NCBI RefSeq assembly: GCF_963583255.1
Contig: NC_084815.1
Location: 13,997,724 to 14,061,723, forward strand
DNA: 64,000 nt
Source of the DNA: Pyrus communis
Lineage: Eukaryota; Streptophyta; Magnoliopsida; Rosales; Rosaceae
Direction of reading: 5' to 3'
A model generated the notes under the pieces. That model made no database searches and was not told the DNA's origin. It saw only the letters and a program-made list of their open reading frames with translations. The position numbers were made by a program, and so were the translations under genes. This document shows, in pieces, positions 10,278-21,609 of this stretch (the stretch's first letter is position 1; each line of letters starts with the position of its first letter).

Positions 10278-12752
10278 TGATGCGAGATTTATACGCACAC
10301 AAATTAAACCCTCTTTTCGTCAAATTGTAGTATATGTATAAGTAGGGATCGTTCTGGACCGGGGATTAGGAGGGATTGTTAATCACTTGGATTTGACTCA
10401 AAAAAACGTAAAAACACAAAATAAATGTATTTCTAACTAATCTAACACTTTAAAATAAATGGGGGATTGGTTTTGGACGAAATTAAACTAAAATAGAAAC
10501 TTGGAAACAAAACAGATTGTACAAACGAAATTGATGGAATAGAATGAAGAAAAACTAGTTAGAGGGTTCCTTATCCACACATGAACATAAGCATATAATT
10601 TGACTCCCAGTTATGACTTCAATAAACGATGAATGACAATGCTCCAAGTTAATTAGGTCCGCTTAAATTAACCTTCAGATTTCCCTAGATTCATTGGATT
10701 GAATGGGATACGCATTACAACCAAATTATTCCTAATCAAAGTCTCTCACATGGAATACGCATGATAGAGACATTCAACAAAGATCATTAAGTTCAAAGGA
10801 AATCATAAACATTGACTAGGCATTCATAACTATGGAATACGCATGTTAATCCAGCCTAGGGTTTACTAAACACAATCGTGACTAGCGATTTTTACTACTC
10901 ATGAATATAAGTTCATAACGATTAGGTGAAATTCCCTTATATCCTAGCATCAAATCTTAGGCATGCAAATTAAGTGTCGACCCTCAACCCACATACATAA
11001 ACAAGTTCTTAATCAAAACAGAAAAGTAACCCACATCTAAAGTTCATGAATTCATAACTGGAGTAAATCAAATCATAACCAACATATGTCCATGGCTTCA
11101 AATTCGCCTCTAACTAAAAAGAAATTAGTTTCACATGTTTAACATAATTGAATAACAAGTTAAATTAAACATGAAAACAGAAACAAGAAAAGAAAGAACA
11201 AATGGATGGAAAGTTAGCTACGGGGTTCATCTCCACATATGTTATACTTGCATAATAAAACGATTTCCAATTGCATTTCAACAAATCATTAATTCTCAAC
11301 GCCCCGGGTCAATTAGGTCCGCTTAAATTAACCGTCAAGTTTTCCTTAAGTTAATGAATTGGATGGGTTAGCGCAACGCAATTCACAACATTCTCCAAAA
11401 GTCCTTTACGTGAAAAGCACAATAAAGATACAATCAAAGATCATTAAGCATCATGAAAACTTTAAGTGTTGACGAGGCATTCGTTACTATGGACTACGCA
11501 TGAAACTTATGCCAAGAATTTATTTAACGCGATTGTTTATAAGCAACCTCCACTACTTGTGAATATAAGTTCGTAACTATTAGGTGAAACTCACTTATAT
11601 TCTAGCGTCATATTGATGCATGAAAATTAAGCGCGCATTCTTAATAAACATTCATAAATAAGTTATCAATCAAACGGTTAAACAAATTGAACCACAACTT
11701 ATGAAACACAATTAGAATTAATCAAATCAAAATGCAAGCATAAACATATATTTCGAATCACCCCCTAGCTAAAGGGGGTTTAGTTTATTATAACTTTGAA
11801 ATCAAAGAAATACCTAAACATTCCAACAACTCAAACTTGAATTGTATGAACGTTTAGGCACTCTTCTCTTCCATTCCTCATACGTACAAACAAAGAGAAT
11901 TGAATTTAAACATTGAAATCAAAGAAACACCTAAACATTCCAACAACTCAAACTTGAATTGTATGAACGTTTAGGCACTCTTCTCTTCCTCGTTGTTGTA
12001 GCACAAGGTCTAAGGATAGTTTGATGGTGTGAATGGTTTGGGGAGTGGTGTTTGGATTAATAGGGAAATGGGAAAAATGGTGTTTGGATTACAAGGGAAC
12101 TCACGGCAAAGAGAAGGAATGGAAGTGTTTGCGGTGTGTTGTGTATGAAATGAGATGTCCATGAATGAATGAATGCAAGGGTATTTATAGGAGTAGTGGA
12201 GGGAACATATGGCTATGTCATTTGTAGGTGAAGTAGGTGGATGTTGTAGGTGAAGTAGGTGGATGATATGTTAAGTGATAAGTGATAAGTGATATGATAT
12301 GTGGTTATGATATGATAAGTGGTTAAGTGGTGATGATAAGTGATAAGTGATTAAGTGATATGATATGTGGTGATGATAAGTGATAAGTGCATGTGGGTTA
12401 ACTAATGAAGGAAATGCATGTGCAATGACAATGTGTTAGAATGGATGTGTGTTATGCATGGCATGATTGGGATTAGGAAAGGTTTAAATGTCCTAAAACT
12501 AAAGAGAACAAGGTTCCAACACTTTGGCTCCAATTAGGTCTTCAATTTCGTCCAACACTTTGGCTTCAAGCATAAGCTATCCGTCCTTAGCCCAAAAGTG
12601 CTCCAAAAGTCTCCAAAATGCATCTTTTTGCTCCTTTAGCCCTTTGGACCTACAAACACACGAAAATAGCTTAAAGTACTAAAATAACTAAAGAAACATA
12701 ACGTAAATGTACGAGAACAAGCCATTTAAGTCGCATAAATATGCTCCTATCA
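10278..12752 (-). repeat. LTR of element A, left copy (2475 bp)
   Basis: On the minus strand it begins TGATAGGAGC and ends TCGCATCA, the usual TG...CA form. It is flanked by a polypurine tract on one side and a primer site on the other. Inside, an older partial duplication pairs about 10600-10960 with 11265-11640 ('ttaggtccgcttaaattaac' in both). A 77-base unit (aaatcaaagaaa to ggcactcttctcttcc) is repeated at about 11798-11874 and 11913-11989. The region 12220-12390 consists of simple 'gataagtgat' and 'taggtgaag' repeats. Confidence 0.85.
12181..12190 (-). promoter_or_regulatory. TATA box of element A, left LTR
   Basis: Minus-strand CTATAAATAC, followed by CCTTGCATTCATT. The same motif is at 18667-18676 in the right LTR. 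Position inside the LTR fits a U3/R promoter. Confidence 0.55.
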
Positions 12753-12772
12753 AATACTCCCACACTTAGTTT
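12753..12772 (-). other. 3' polypurine tract of element A
   Basis: Minus-strand AAGTGTGGGAGTATT directly precedes the LTR start TGATAGGAGC. It is preceded by a 'gaggactagcaaaaa' phrase that is also found before the 3' LTR of element B. Confidence 0.75.
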
Positions 12773-13518
12773 TTGCTAGTCCTCGAGCAAAACAGAAAAA
12801 CAAAACAAAAAGAACAAAACACAACCTACACCTTCCAACAATCGTATCAGGGACTTCCAATGCACATGACAAGTTAAAAATCATTATTCTCACAGATTTG
12901 AGCCATCTTTACACTTAAGTACATTCTTAATCATAGTCACCACATACTGGTTCACAATTAAGCAATTAAAACACATTTCAAATGTAGTAACATGCCTTTA
13001 GAGAATTCCCTCAATTTCTTACTAGATGTACTCTCGTTTTTCACACAGATTTTCTGACTACACACCCTACACTAGGTATATGTGAGAAGATTGATGTAAA
13101 CATGTAGACGAACACTCACATATGTTATAATAAGGAAAGCATTTTCTGGAGTTAATAAGCATGTTTAGATATGATCTCATGAATGGAATGCTACTACTTA
13201 GACGCGAGAACCAGTGACACCATAAGCTCATACCAAGTTCAAACTCCACAATTGAAATACATAACACTCAATATAGAAGTCAAAGGGTAGTAACGGGGCT
13301 AGGGTATTGGCTAACAATGAAAGGTGAAGGATAAACAAACATTCTTAAAGCAATAGTGAGCAAAGTATTGAATTAGGCACTTAGAATTCCCTTAAGAACG
13401 CAGAAGTCAACTTTGAACACCCAAGGGAAAATCACACAAAACTTAGGGCCATATTCAACTTTTTGGACCCTTTCTTCAACCATCAACGCTCGTGAGTTCA
13501 TTCTTACTTATTTTCACT

Positions 13519-13521
<3 letters not shown>

Positions 13522-13563
<42 letters not shown>
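13522..13563. repeat. Poly-T run, internal region of element A
   Basis: A run of about 40 T interrupted by no other base. It corresponds to the A-rich stretch at about 45773 in element B. The peptides it encodes (poly-F or poly-K) are artefacts. Confidence 0.8.
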
Positions 13564-14469
13564 CTTTTCTTCTTTTTCTTTTGAATCTCAAAACATACAT
13601 ATAAACGTAAGAACAAACTTTTACTCCCCCACACTCATTTTCTTGCATAATGTAACTCAAAAGGAATTCATTTAAGTCATGCTCACTAAACTTTAAGAAC
13701 AAGGGTATAGGAAAGTCCTACTCTAAGCTAGGTAAGGGGTGATGTGGGTAAACAAGGAATAAAGGCAAAACGAGGCTCAACGGGGTTAAAACTTACAACA
13801 TATACGAAGTATGGGAAGTAAGGCTATTTGGCTATGGTGGTGGTCACTACACAACTTCTTCTTGAATATGTGTTATGCAAATCAATAACATGCTTTGAAT
13901 GAAATGGGCATGAGTTCTAGCATTTGGAACTATATGATGAAACGCCTTCTAAGTAGTAACCAAGCAAAGAATAATGAGATCATGCAACGACTTTAGAAAA
14001 CAAGAAATCACAGATTATACTCTCCAAAGAACGTTATAGGCTCAAGTCTCTCGGGGTTGTAGCGTTTGTTTGAGTTCCTTCCTTCAAGCATGTTACAAAA
14101 ACGAATTTTTTTCTTTTATGATTGCATGTGAAGTCATACATTATAACCATAACCAAGCATATACCAAGAGTAAATCAAACTTTTCTCTATGTTTATAACT
14201 CTTTCTAACCGTCATGCAATTATAAACCAAATCCTTATCATTGTGTTGGAAGGTACCCTAAGACACAAACACACAAAAACGACTCTTAAAACAACTCTTT
14301 TTGGGTTTTTCAAAACAATTTTTCAAATTTTTATGGGATTTTCGAATTATAAAACAAAACACACTAAAACACTCTAAAACAACTTAAAAACACCTTAAAA
14401 CAGCAAGGAACAACATTTGAAGTTATGGGTGATAAAATCCCACGAATTTGCATTAAATATACTTAGTTA

Positions 14470-14486
14470 CCCCCCCCCCCCCCCCC
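14470..14486 (-). other. Internal poly-C/poly-G tract (central polypurine candidate)
   Basis: Seventeen C on the plus strand, poly-G in element orientation, next to 'aacattgaggacaatgtttg' (reverse). The same context with poly-G occurs at 44861-44872 in element B. Position and conservation suggest a second plus-strand priming site. Confidence 0.5.
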
Positions 14487-14639
14487 ATACTTAAATCAAA
14501 CATTGTCCTCAATGTTTTAAGCATATGGTTCACACAAAACATAAGTAAACACACAAAAAGCAACTAAACATACTAAACATGGCAGAATGTAATTAACAAA
14601 GAGAAGAGTTTAGGGACGCAAATCTGGTTATGGAGTGTA

Positions 14640-15679
14640 AATTCCCTCTTCTCCTTGGTGATTGTATTGAGGCATGATCTTGGTGATTCCACAGGCTTAC
14701 TCTTGAACTGGTTTCCGCCCATCATTGATTTTCCTTTGTGCTACTCTTTGAACTGGGCAGCAGGATGGTTCTTTTGGTTTCCCCCGAAGGTCTGAGCTTC
14801 CTCCTGTAATCTGTTTCTTTGTTCAATCTTTGCAGGAGTGGTCCCTTCTCTGGAAGTGTATCAACCGTTGAAGATGACTACTCGAGAGCAACGCCAGGTA
14901 AACAATCAGGGATAGATTCCAAGCAGTTGGCTCCAGATCGGAAGACTGACTCCAAGTGCCGGCTGATTGCTTCTTTTACTTTGCCATGCAAGTAAGAACA
15001 AGGACAAAGAAAAAGACAGGGAAAGAGCATGATATGAGATACTTTTGCTTTTGACCTTGATGATATGAGATACCTTTGCTTTTGAATAAGCGGTGAATGA
15101 ATCATCACATGTATTTGTTGTGCCGTTTCCTCCTGGGTCATCTGTACTCCAGGCATCTGGTATCATCTTTGGGGAAGAAGAAAGAATTGAGTATTTCGAA
15201 AGGCTTTGCTGGGAGTGCGCCCTCAGAGGTGAGGGAGAGTTGGGCATTTTCTTCAGGTTTGCCCTGCCATAAAAGACGAAGGTCGACATATATAGAGATA
15301 ATATCAAGTGGTGGTACTGTTCTTTTACCCTTGTCGACAAATGTCTCTTCGATATCAGAACGACGCCTCTTCGATTTCTGAGCAGGCGCCCTTTCGATTT
15401 CTGAACGACGCCCCTTTTGCTTTCTGAACGACACGTAGTAGTGCGGATGCGGCTCCTTTTGACAAAGCTGCACGCGTTTTCTGAAAAGCAGAGAAAGCGT
15501 CGCCGAATTTTGCGCTTGTTGGCTAAAGATGTGTAGTTGCGATGATGGCCTCCACGTGTTGTCTGAAAAGAAGAAATCTTTTGACAAAGTTGAACGCGCC
15601 TTCAGAAAAGCCGAGAAAGCGTCGCCTAAATTACGCCGGAAATTCCGGCTTCTTGAATCGGTGGACGCGTCGCCTTGGC
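14640..15679 (+). other. Upstream region and debris of the element A passenger gene
   Basis: The segment 14640-16500 interrupts the internal region that is otherwise shared with element B. Plus-strand coding debris includes SGPFSGSVSTVEDDYSRATP at 14837 (after an AG acceptor-like site) and an EYFERLC peptide with RGEGELGIFFRFALP at about 15190-15270. A unit of about 23 bases ('cttcgatttctgaacgacgcc') is repeated four times at 15343-15432. A 55-60 base block, 'ttttgacaaagctgcacgcg' onward, is repeated at about 15457 and 15577. No continuous gene can be assembled here. Confidence 0.5.
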
Positions 15680-15799
15680 TTTTATAGAGCTATCGATCAC
15701 CACAACAAACACACTCTGAAGAATTCCCATTCTTGAAAATCGACTCCGGCCCTTTGAGAATTAACTCCATCCGCCCCTCTCTTTGAACACTTTTGAAAA
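15680..15799 (+). promoter_or_regulatory. Promoter and leader of the element A passenger gene
   Basis: A TATA-like CTTTTATAG at 15679-15687 lies about 115 bases before the ATG. It is followed by an A/C-rich leader ('caccacaacaaacacactct') typical of plant 5' UTRs. It points along the plus strand, opposite to element A, so the passenger would be transcribed independently. Confidence 0.5.
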
Positions 15800-16477
15800 A
15801 TGGCAAACCCATCGAACCTTAGCTTGGAATTGAGCCTTAGCAGTGATACGGGCGCGCCGCGTCAAGGTAACGTATGACGCCCTTCTTTCTTATCTTCTAA
15901 CGGTCCTCTCACAGGTGAAGACTCCGTGATGCAGGACGCCACAACAGCTACAATAGTAGCTAGGAACCTCCTTACTCCAAAAGATAGTAGGCTGCTGTCA
16001 GGACGGTCCGATGAGTTGGCCGTTCAAGAGTCCCTCGCACTTAGTGTTTAGTGTGCGAGTTCTGTGTCAAACATGGGCCAACGCCTGCTTGCCCGCTCCC
16101 GTCAGGTGGAATCATTGATGGCAGAGGTGGAAAGTCTTAAGCAGGAGATCAAACTGCTTAAGCATGAGAATAGAAGTTTGCACGTGCTTGCCAACAACTA
16201 TTCCACGGGCATGAAGAGGAAGCTTGATGAACTGCAAGAGTCTGAAGGTCGGATTCAAAGTGACCGTCAAAGGTTTTCGTCTTTCCTCCAGAGGCACCTT
16301 TTTCCTAGATCATCCAGCGTTTGGCCAAGCATTGAGGCCTCGAATGCTCTATCTTCGATGCCTCTAGCTCCGATGCCTTCCGCTCCTATGTCTTCTGCCC
16401 CGATGCCTTCCGTCTCGATGCCTTCCGCTTCAAGAGTTTTGCCACGTAGTGGGTCTTTAAGTAAACAACCTTTGTGA
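15800..16477 (+). pseudogene. Antisense passenger gene with coiled coil (one stop)
   Basis: The predicted protein starts MANPSNLSLELSLSSDTG at 15800. It crosses a candidate GT-AG intron at 15867-15914 and continues EDSVMQDATTATIVARNLLT to a TAG at 16049-16051, one C-to-T change from CAG. The frame then runs on to 16477. The region from SNMGQRLLARSRQVESLMAE onward has leucine heptads and a charged segment typical of a coiled coil. The C-terminal part has short MPSAP-type repeats encoded by a 15-base minisatellite at about 16358-16435. The intron is only 48 bases, short for plants. Function unknown. It lies antisense inside element A, and a decayed relative is at 1-735. Confidence 0.65.
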
Positions 16478-16493
16478 AGCCTCGCCACTTTTA

Positions 16494-16529
16494 TTATTAT
16501 TATTATTATTATTATTTTTTTTTTTTTTC
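16494..16529. repeat. (ATT)n and poly-T tract at the passenger gene end
   Basis: About eight TTA/ATT units followed by a T run, just after the passenger stop codon. Element-derived sequence ('gggttgcctcccaagtagct') resumes immediately afterwards, so this marks one border of the inserted cargo. Confidence 0.6.
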
Positions 16530-16741
16530 AAAATGCATTGGGTTGCCTCCCAAGTAGCTCTTTCTTTTACGTCTTGCAGCCGGACGAAGAACCCAATCAC
16601 TCCAGGATACGTTCACGAATCGGATGAGAACTCCGAGTCATAAACTAGTACCTAGAACAAGAAACAAAATAACATAAGAATCTGGAATAAAATAAAAACA
16701 AACGAAAATAAAACAATCCAAGGGATTAGCAAATTTTCTAA

Positions 16742-16759
16742 TCCCCGGCAACGGCGCCA
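16742..16759 (-). promoter_or_regulatory. Primer binding site (tRNA-Asp) of element A
   Basis: Minus-strand TGGCGCCGTTGCCGGGGA, complementary to the tRNA-Asp 3' end, five bases from the right LTR. This is the proper 5' primer site of the element. Confidence 0.85.
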
Positions 16760-16764
16760 AAATT

Positions 16765-19193
16765 TGATGCGAGATTTATACGCACACAAATTAAACCCTC
16801 TTTTCGTCAAATTGTAGTATATGTATAAGTAGGGATCGTTCTGGACCGGGGATTAGGAGGGATTGTTAATCACTTGGATTTGACTCAAAAAAACGTAAAA
16901 ACACAAAATAAATGTATTTCTAACTAATCTAACACTTTAAAATAAATGGGGGATTGGTTTTGGACGAAATTAAACTAAAATAGAAACTTGGAAACAAAAC
17001 AGATTGTACAAACGAAATTGATGGAATAGAATGAAGAAAAACTAGTTAGAGGGTTCCTTATCCACACATGAACATAAGCATATAATTTGACTCCCAGTTA
17101 TGACTTCAATAAACGATGAATGACAATGCTCCAAGTTAATTAGGTCCGCTTAAATTAACCTTCAGATTTCCCTAGATTCATTGGATTGAATGGGATACGC
17201 ATTACAACCAAATTATTCCTAATCAAAGTCTCTCACATGGAATACGCATGATAGAGACATTCAACAAAGATCATTAAGTTCAACGGAAATCATAAACATT
17301 GACTAGGCATTCATAACTATGGAATACGCATGTTAATCCAGCCTAGGGTTTACTAAACACAATCGTGACTAACGATTTTTACTACTCATGAATATAAGTT
17401 CATAACGATTAGGTGAAATTCCCTTATATCCTAGCATCAAATCTTAGGCATGCAAATTAAGTGTCGACCCTCAACCCACATACATAAACAAGTTCTTAAT
17501 CAAAACAGAAAAGTAACCCACATCTAAAGTTCATGAATTCATAACTGGAGTAAATCAAATCATAACCAACATATGTCCATGGCTTCAAATTCGCCTCTAA
17601 CTAAAAAGAAATTAGTTTCACATGTTTAACATAATTGAATAACAAGTTAAATTAAACATGAAAACAGAAACAAGAAAAGAAAGAACAAATGGATGGAAAG
17701 TTAGCTACGGGGTTCATCTCCAAATATGTTATACTTGCATAATAAAACGATTTCCAATTGCATTTCAACAAATCATTAATTCTCAACGCCCCGGGTCAAT
17801 TAGGTCCGCTTAAATTAACCGTCAAGTTTTCCTTAAGTTAATGAATTGGATGGGTTAGCGCAACGCAATTCACAACATTCTCCAAAAGTCCTTTACGTGA
17901 AAAGCACAATAAAGATACAATCAAAGATCATTAAGCATCATGAAAACTTTAAGTGTTGACGATGCATTCGTTACTATGGACTACGCATGAAACTTATGCC
18001 AAGAATTTATTTAACGCGATTGTTTATAAGCAACCTCCACTACTTGTGAATATAAGTTCGTAACTATTAGGTGAAACTCACTTATATTCTAGCGTCATAT
18101 TGATGCATGAAAATTAAGCGCGCATTCTTAATAAACATTCATAAATAAGTTATCAATCAAACGGTTAAACAAATTGAACCACAACTTATGAAACGCAATT
18201 AGAATTAATCAAATCAAAATGCAAGCATAAACATATATTTCGAATCACCCCCTAGCTAAAGGGGGTTTAGTTTATTATGACTTTGAAATCAAAGAAATAC
18301 CTAAACATTCCAACAACTCAAACTTGAATTGTATGAACGTTTAGGCACTCTTCTCTTCCATTCCTCATACGTACAAACAAAGAGAATTGAATTTAAACAT
18401 TGAAATCAAAGAAACACCTAAACATTCCAACAACTCAAACTTGAATTGTATGAACGTTTAGGCACTCTTCTCTTCCTCGTTGTTGTAGCACAAGGTCTAA
18501 GGATAGTTTGATGGTGTGAATGGTTTGGGGAGTGGTGTTTGGATTAATAGGGAAATGGAAAAATGGTGTTTGGATTACAAGGGAACTCACGGCAAAGAGA
18601 AGGAATGGAAGTGTTTGTGGTGTGTTGTGTATGAAATGAGATGTCCATGAATGAATGAATGCAAGGGTATTTATAGGAGTAGTGGAGGGAACATATGGCT
18701 ATGTCATTTGTAGGTGAAGTAGGTGGATGTTGTAGGTGAAGTGGATGTTGTAGGTGAAGTAGGTGGATGTTGTAGGTGAAGTAGGTGGATGATATGTTAA
18801 GTGATAAGTGATAAGTGATATGATATGTGGTTATGATATGATAAGTGGTTAAGTGGTGATGATAAGTGATAAGTGATTAAGTGATATGATATGTGGTGAT
18901 GATAAGTGATAAGTGCATGTGGGTTAACTAATGAAGGAAATGCATGTGCAATGACAATGTGTTAGAATGGATGTGTGTTATGCATGGCATGATTGAGATT
19001 AGGAAAGGTTTAAATGTCCTAAAACTAAAGAGAACAAGGTTCCAACACTTTGGCTCCAATTAGGTCTTCAATTTCGTCCAACACTTTGGCTTCAAGCATA
19101 AGCTATCCGTCCTTAGCCCAAAAGTGCTCCAAAAGTCTCCAAAATGCATCTTTTTGCTCCTTTAGCCCTTTGGACCTACAAACACACGAAAAT
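16765..19193 (-). repeat. LTR of element A, right copy (truncated)
   Basis: Near-identical to 10278-12752 (roughly ten substitutions). It has about 40 extra bases of the 'gtaggtgaagtaggtggatg' minisatellite at about 18720-18780. In element orientation this is the 5' LTR. Its first ~80 bases are missing: after 'cacacgaaaat' the sequence switches to CACTA-derived DNA. Confidence 0.85.
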
Positions 19194-21489
19194 GCTGAAC
19201 TGACTAAGGGCCTATATAATCAGTGAGATTTGGCTCTTATACGAGGTGAGCTCAGTCCTAAGGTTGGCCACCTCTGCTGTCAAAGCTGTCACCTGACTCT
19301 TTGATTACAATGATGAAAGGGCTCTAGGTTCCTGCCGTCGGGCATTCCCCATCCCCATACAATATGTCCTAGGCCTTCGCCCAAGAGTCTAATCCAAGGT
19401 CTACGTAAGGATCTGAAACCCCATATCCTCTGGGGGATCCATAGACTCGAGCGAAGTCTCGGGAGGAAGCTGGGAGGCGGATTCCTAAAGAACCAATTGC
19501 CTTTTCTCCATCATCATCGCCTATGTAATATAACATCAAATATTAATTATAACATTGATATATAATCATGAAACTTGAATGCGTAAAATAATAATTAAAA
19601 TTGAAGAATACTTACATGAAGGGACTCGGCCAACTTATCCTTGGGTCGAACATAAACGTTGCTAAAGACATCGATCTCCGGGAATTTTGAACCCCCCTGA
19701 ATAGAACAAGAGAAGAAAAATGTTAGTACGAAAAAAAAAATATTAATGACATTAAAAATTGAATATGAAAAACTTTATTATTACCCGCTGCGGCGCCTCC
19801 ATCCTATATGGGAAGGGCCTCAAACCGGAATGGTGGAGAAGAGTCTTCTTATCCCTATTGCTCTTGTTAGCTTTTGCCTTCTTCTATTATACAAAAAATA
19901 AATGTATTAGTTCAAATTTAAATGAAATATAAAAAAAATCAATAAACATTAGTAAGAAACGTATAATAATTTTAAATTTAATATAAAAAAAATTCCACAT
20001 AGTCGGGCTCCTGAAAATGACTGCAGAGTTACACCCAATTATCCCCCTGACCCTCAAACTCCTTCGGGCAACCCTCCTCAAGAGCGACCTGCGGATCATC
20101 AAATGTCTCAAAATATTGATGCAGGTTGTTTTTCCACTACTTGTACCATTTAGAGAAAAGCTTGTTGACGTACACCAGCATATCGTCACATGTCCTTGAA
20201 ATTGTAGTTCATCTACAATGTAACAAATTAATTACAAACATTAAGTAATATAAATATATAAAATTTGAAGGAAAAACCGACAACCGTGCGCGCACCTTTG
20301 TCCTCACCTCGTCTGGCATCACCTTCCAAGATTTCCATTGCATAGGGCAATAGACCTGAATGACGTGACCAATGTCGTGGGCCAATGCGCTATGCTGCTC
20401 TGCTGTTGGTGCAGCCCAATGCCGCTCGTCGTATCCCATAATGATACGTCCGTTGGTCACTTGGGTGATCTTCGCCGTCTTCAACTGGCGACAAGGTCCC
20501 CGGGTGTTTTTCTTGGCTGCAAAGAAATATAAAATTAACGTTAACCCAAAACTAATAACAAATCCTACTAAAATTTCGGCATAACCTCCCTATAATTAAA
20601 ACATTTCCCAAAAAACTGAAAATAACATAAACAATATATGTATCCAACATAATGATCACAACTGTTTAATAATAGGTTCAGAATGATGAAAACAATAAAC
20701 AAAATATATAATAAGTATTTAATCCTTAAATGACATAACTTAACAAACTGAACCTAAAATAACAAAACTAAGTTAACCAAATTCTTATCATATTTCATAT
20801 TTGGTATTCCTTATAAGGTTTGTACTTTTGCCAACATTGTATGCACTATTACAAAATGTAAATACAATCCAACTCCGCAATTTGCATAAGTAAACAACAA
20901 TGACTTTCAGTTCAAGGAAGCATATGCATTTGAAAAGCACAATGATAAGTCCGCCTTACATATTTTCTTTCTACTTACCTAAATAACTAAAGATCGAACT
21001 TAAAGCAGCTGGAGCTCAAATTTTTGAACAAAATTAAACTAGTAAAACTCAGAATTAAGTAGAAAAATTGAACAATAGTTTTTAGAGACACATTCTCTAC
21101 AAAGAAATAATGACCACCCTGCTAGCATCATTAGGCAATCCAATATCACGTACAACAGTCTATATGGAGAAATCACCAAGGCACTATAGGAAAAAAATAG
21201 TTATCAACGTGCTGGGCGTTATTAAACTTTACCTTGTTGTGACCCCGAGGCATCAGTAGTGGATGCTGATGGTGTGTACAGGCATGCGGGAGTGGCGGTG
21301 ACCACGCCTGGTGCTAATAGGTAGTGCCACTAATGAGGCTAATGACGTAGGTTCCTGGGAGACCCCGGAACCAACCGGCAAGTGGCCCATTTGTGCAGGA
21401 GCAATGGCAGCTGATTGATGAACCGAGGGAGGTGAACGGGGTGCAGTCGTCACTGCCTTACGACTTCTAATAAGGTTTGACATCTGCAC
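19194..21489 (-). pseudogene. CACTA accessory gene (Transposase_24 / Ptta-En-Spm type)
   Basis: Exon-like blocks on the minus strand, in order: 21489-21232 (MSNLIRSRKAVTTAPRSPPS, ending at a GT donor); about 20535-20285 (GPCRQLKTAKITQVTNGRI, IGHVIQVYCPMQWKSWKVMP); about 20215-19985 (HQYFETFDDPQVALEEGCPK, then LCSHFQEPDY); about 19888-19795 (AKANKSNRDKKTLLHHSGLR); about 19700-19612 (GSKFPEIDVFSNVYVRP); and 19530-19194 (coiled-coil C-terminus). This order matches the second gene of plant CACTA elements, whose product is thought to act in transposition. Stops and a frameshift in the first exon disable it, and the end is cut at 19193. I recall this family from Rosaceae genomes. Confidence 0.7.
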
Positions 21490-21609
21490 AATTAGAAAGA
21501 AAAAAAATCAGTAAGTATACATAAATCCCATCACATGCCAAATTATGTGGCATATCACTCACACCAACCCACGCATAACTAAATCAAGCATTTGAACCAT
21601 ATATCTACC

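Larger units (their letters stand above)
10130..19193 (-). mobile_element. Element A: Athila-like non-autonomous LTR retrotransposon, tandem form
   Basis: On the minus strand the order is: right LTR (its first ~80 bases missing), tRNA-Asp primer site, shortened internal region with an antisense passenger gene, polypurine tract, left LTR, then a second primer site and 148 bases of internal leader. That last segment (10130-10277) repeats 16617-16764. The two 2.6 kb copies differ by roughly ten substitutions plus a short repeat-number change, so the arrangement is young. No gag, pol or integrase was found, so movement would need enzymes from a partner. The family is judged from the primer site and from shared structure with element B, whose gag remnant is Athila-like. 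Confidence 0.8.

Noticed and set aside
12220..12390. GATAAGTGAT repeats as a CRISPR-like or regulatory array
   Set aside because: Simple, variable-length tandem repeats inside an LTR of a plant element; no spacer structure.
13413..13702. Frames ending in poly-Phe or poly-Lys
   Set aside because: They are produced by the 40-base poly-T run.
15138..15587. 149-codon minus-strand frame opposite the passenger upstream region
   Set aside because: Composition reflects the direct repeats on the other strand and no domain is recognisable; the plus-strand gene has promoter and intron signals instead.
21181..21200. CACTATAGGAAAAAAATAG as a CACTA terminal repeat
   Set aside because: It lies inside an intron of the accessory gene, has no partner end and no 3 bp duplication; most likely chance.
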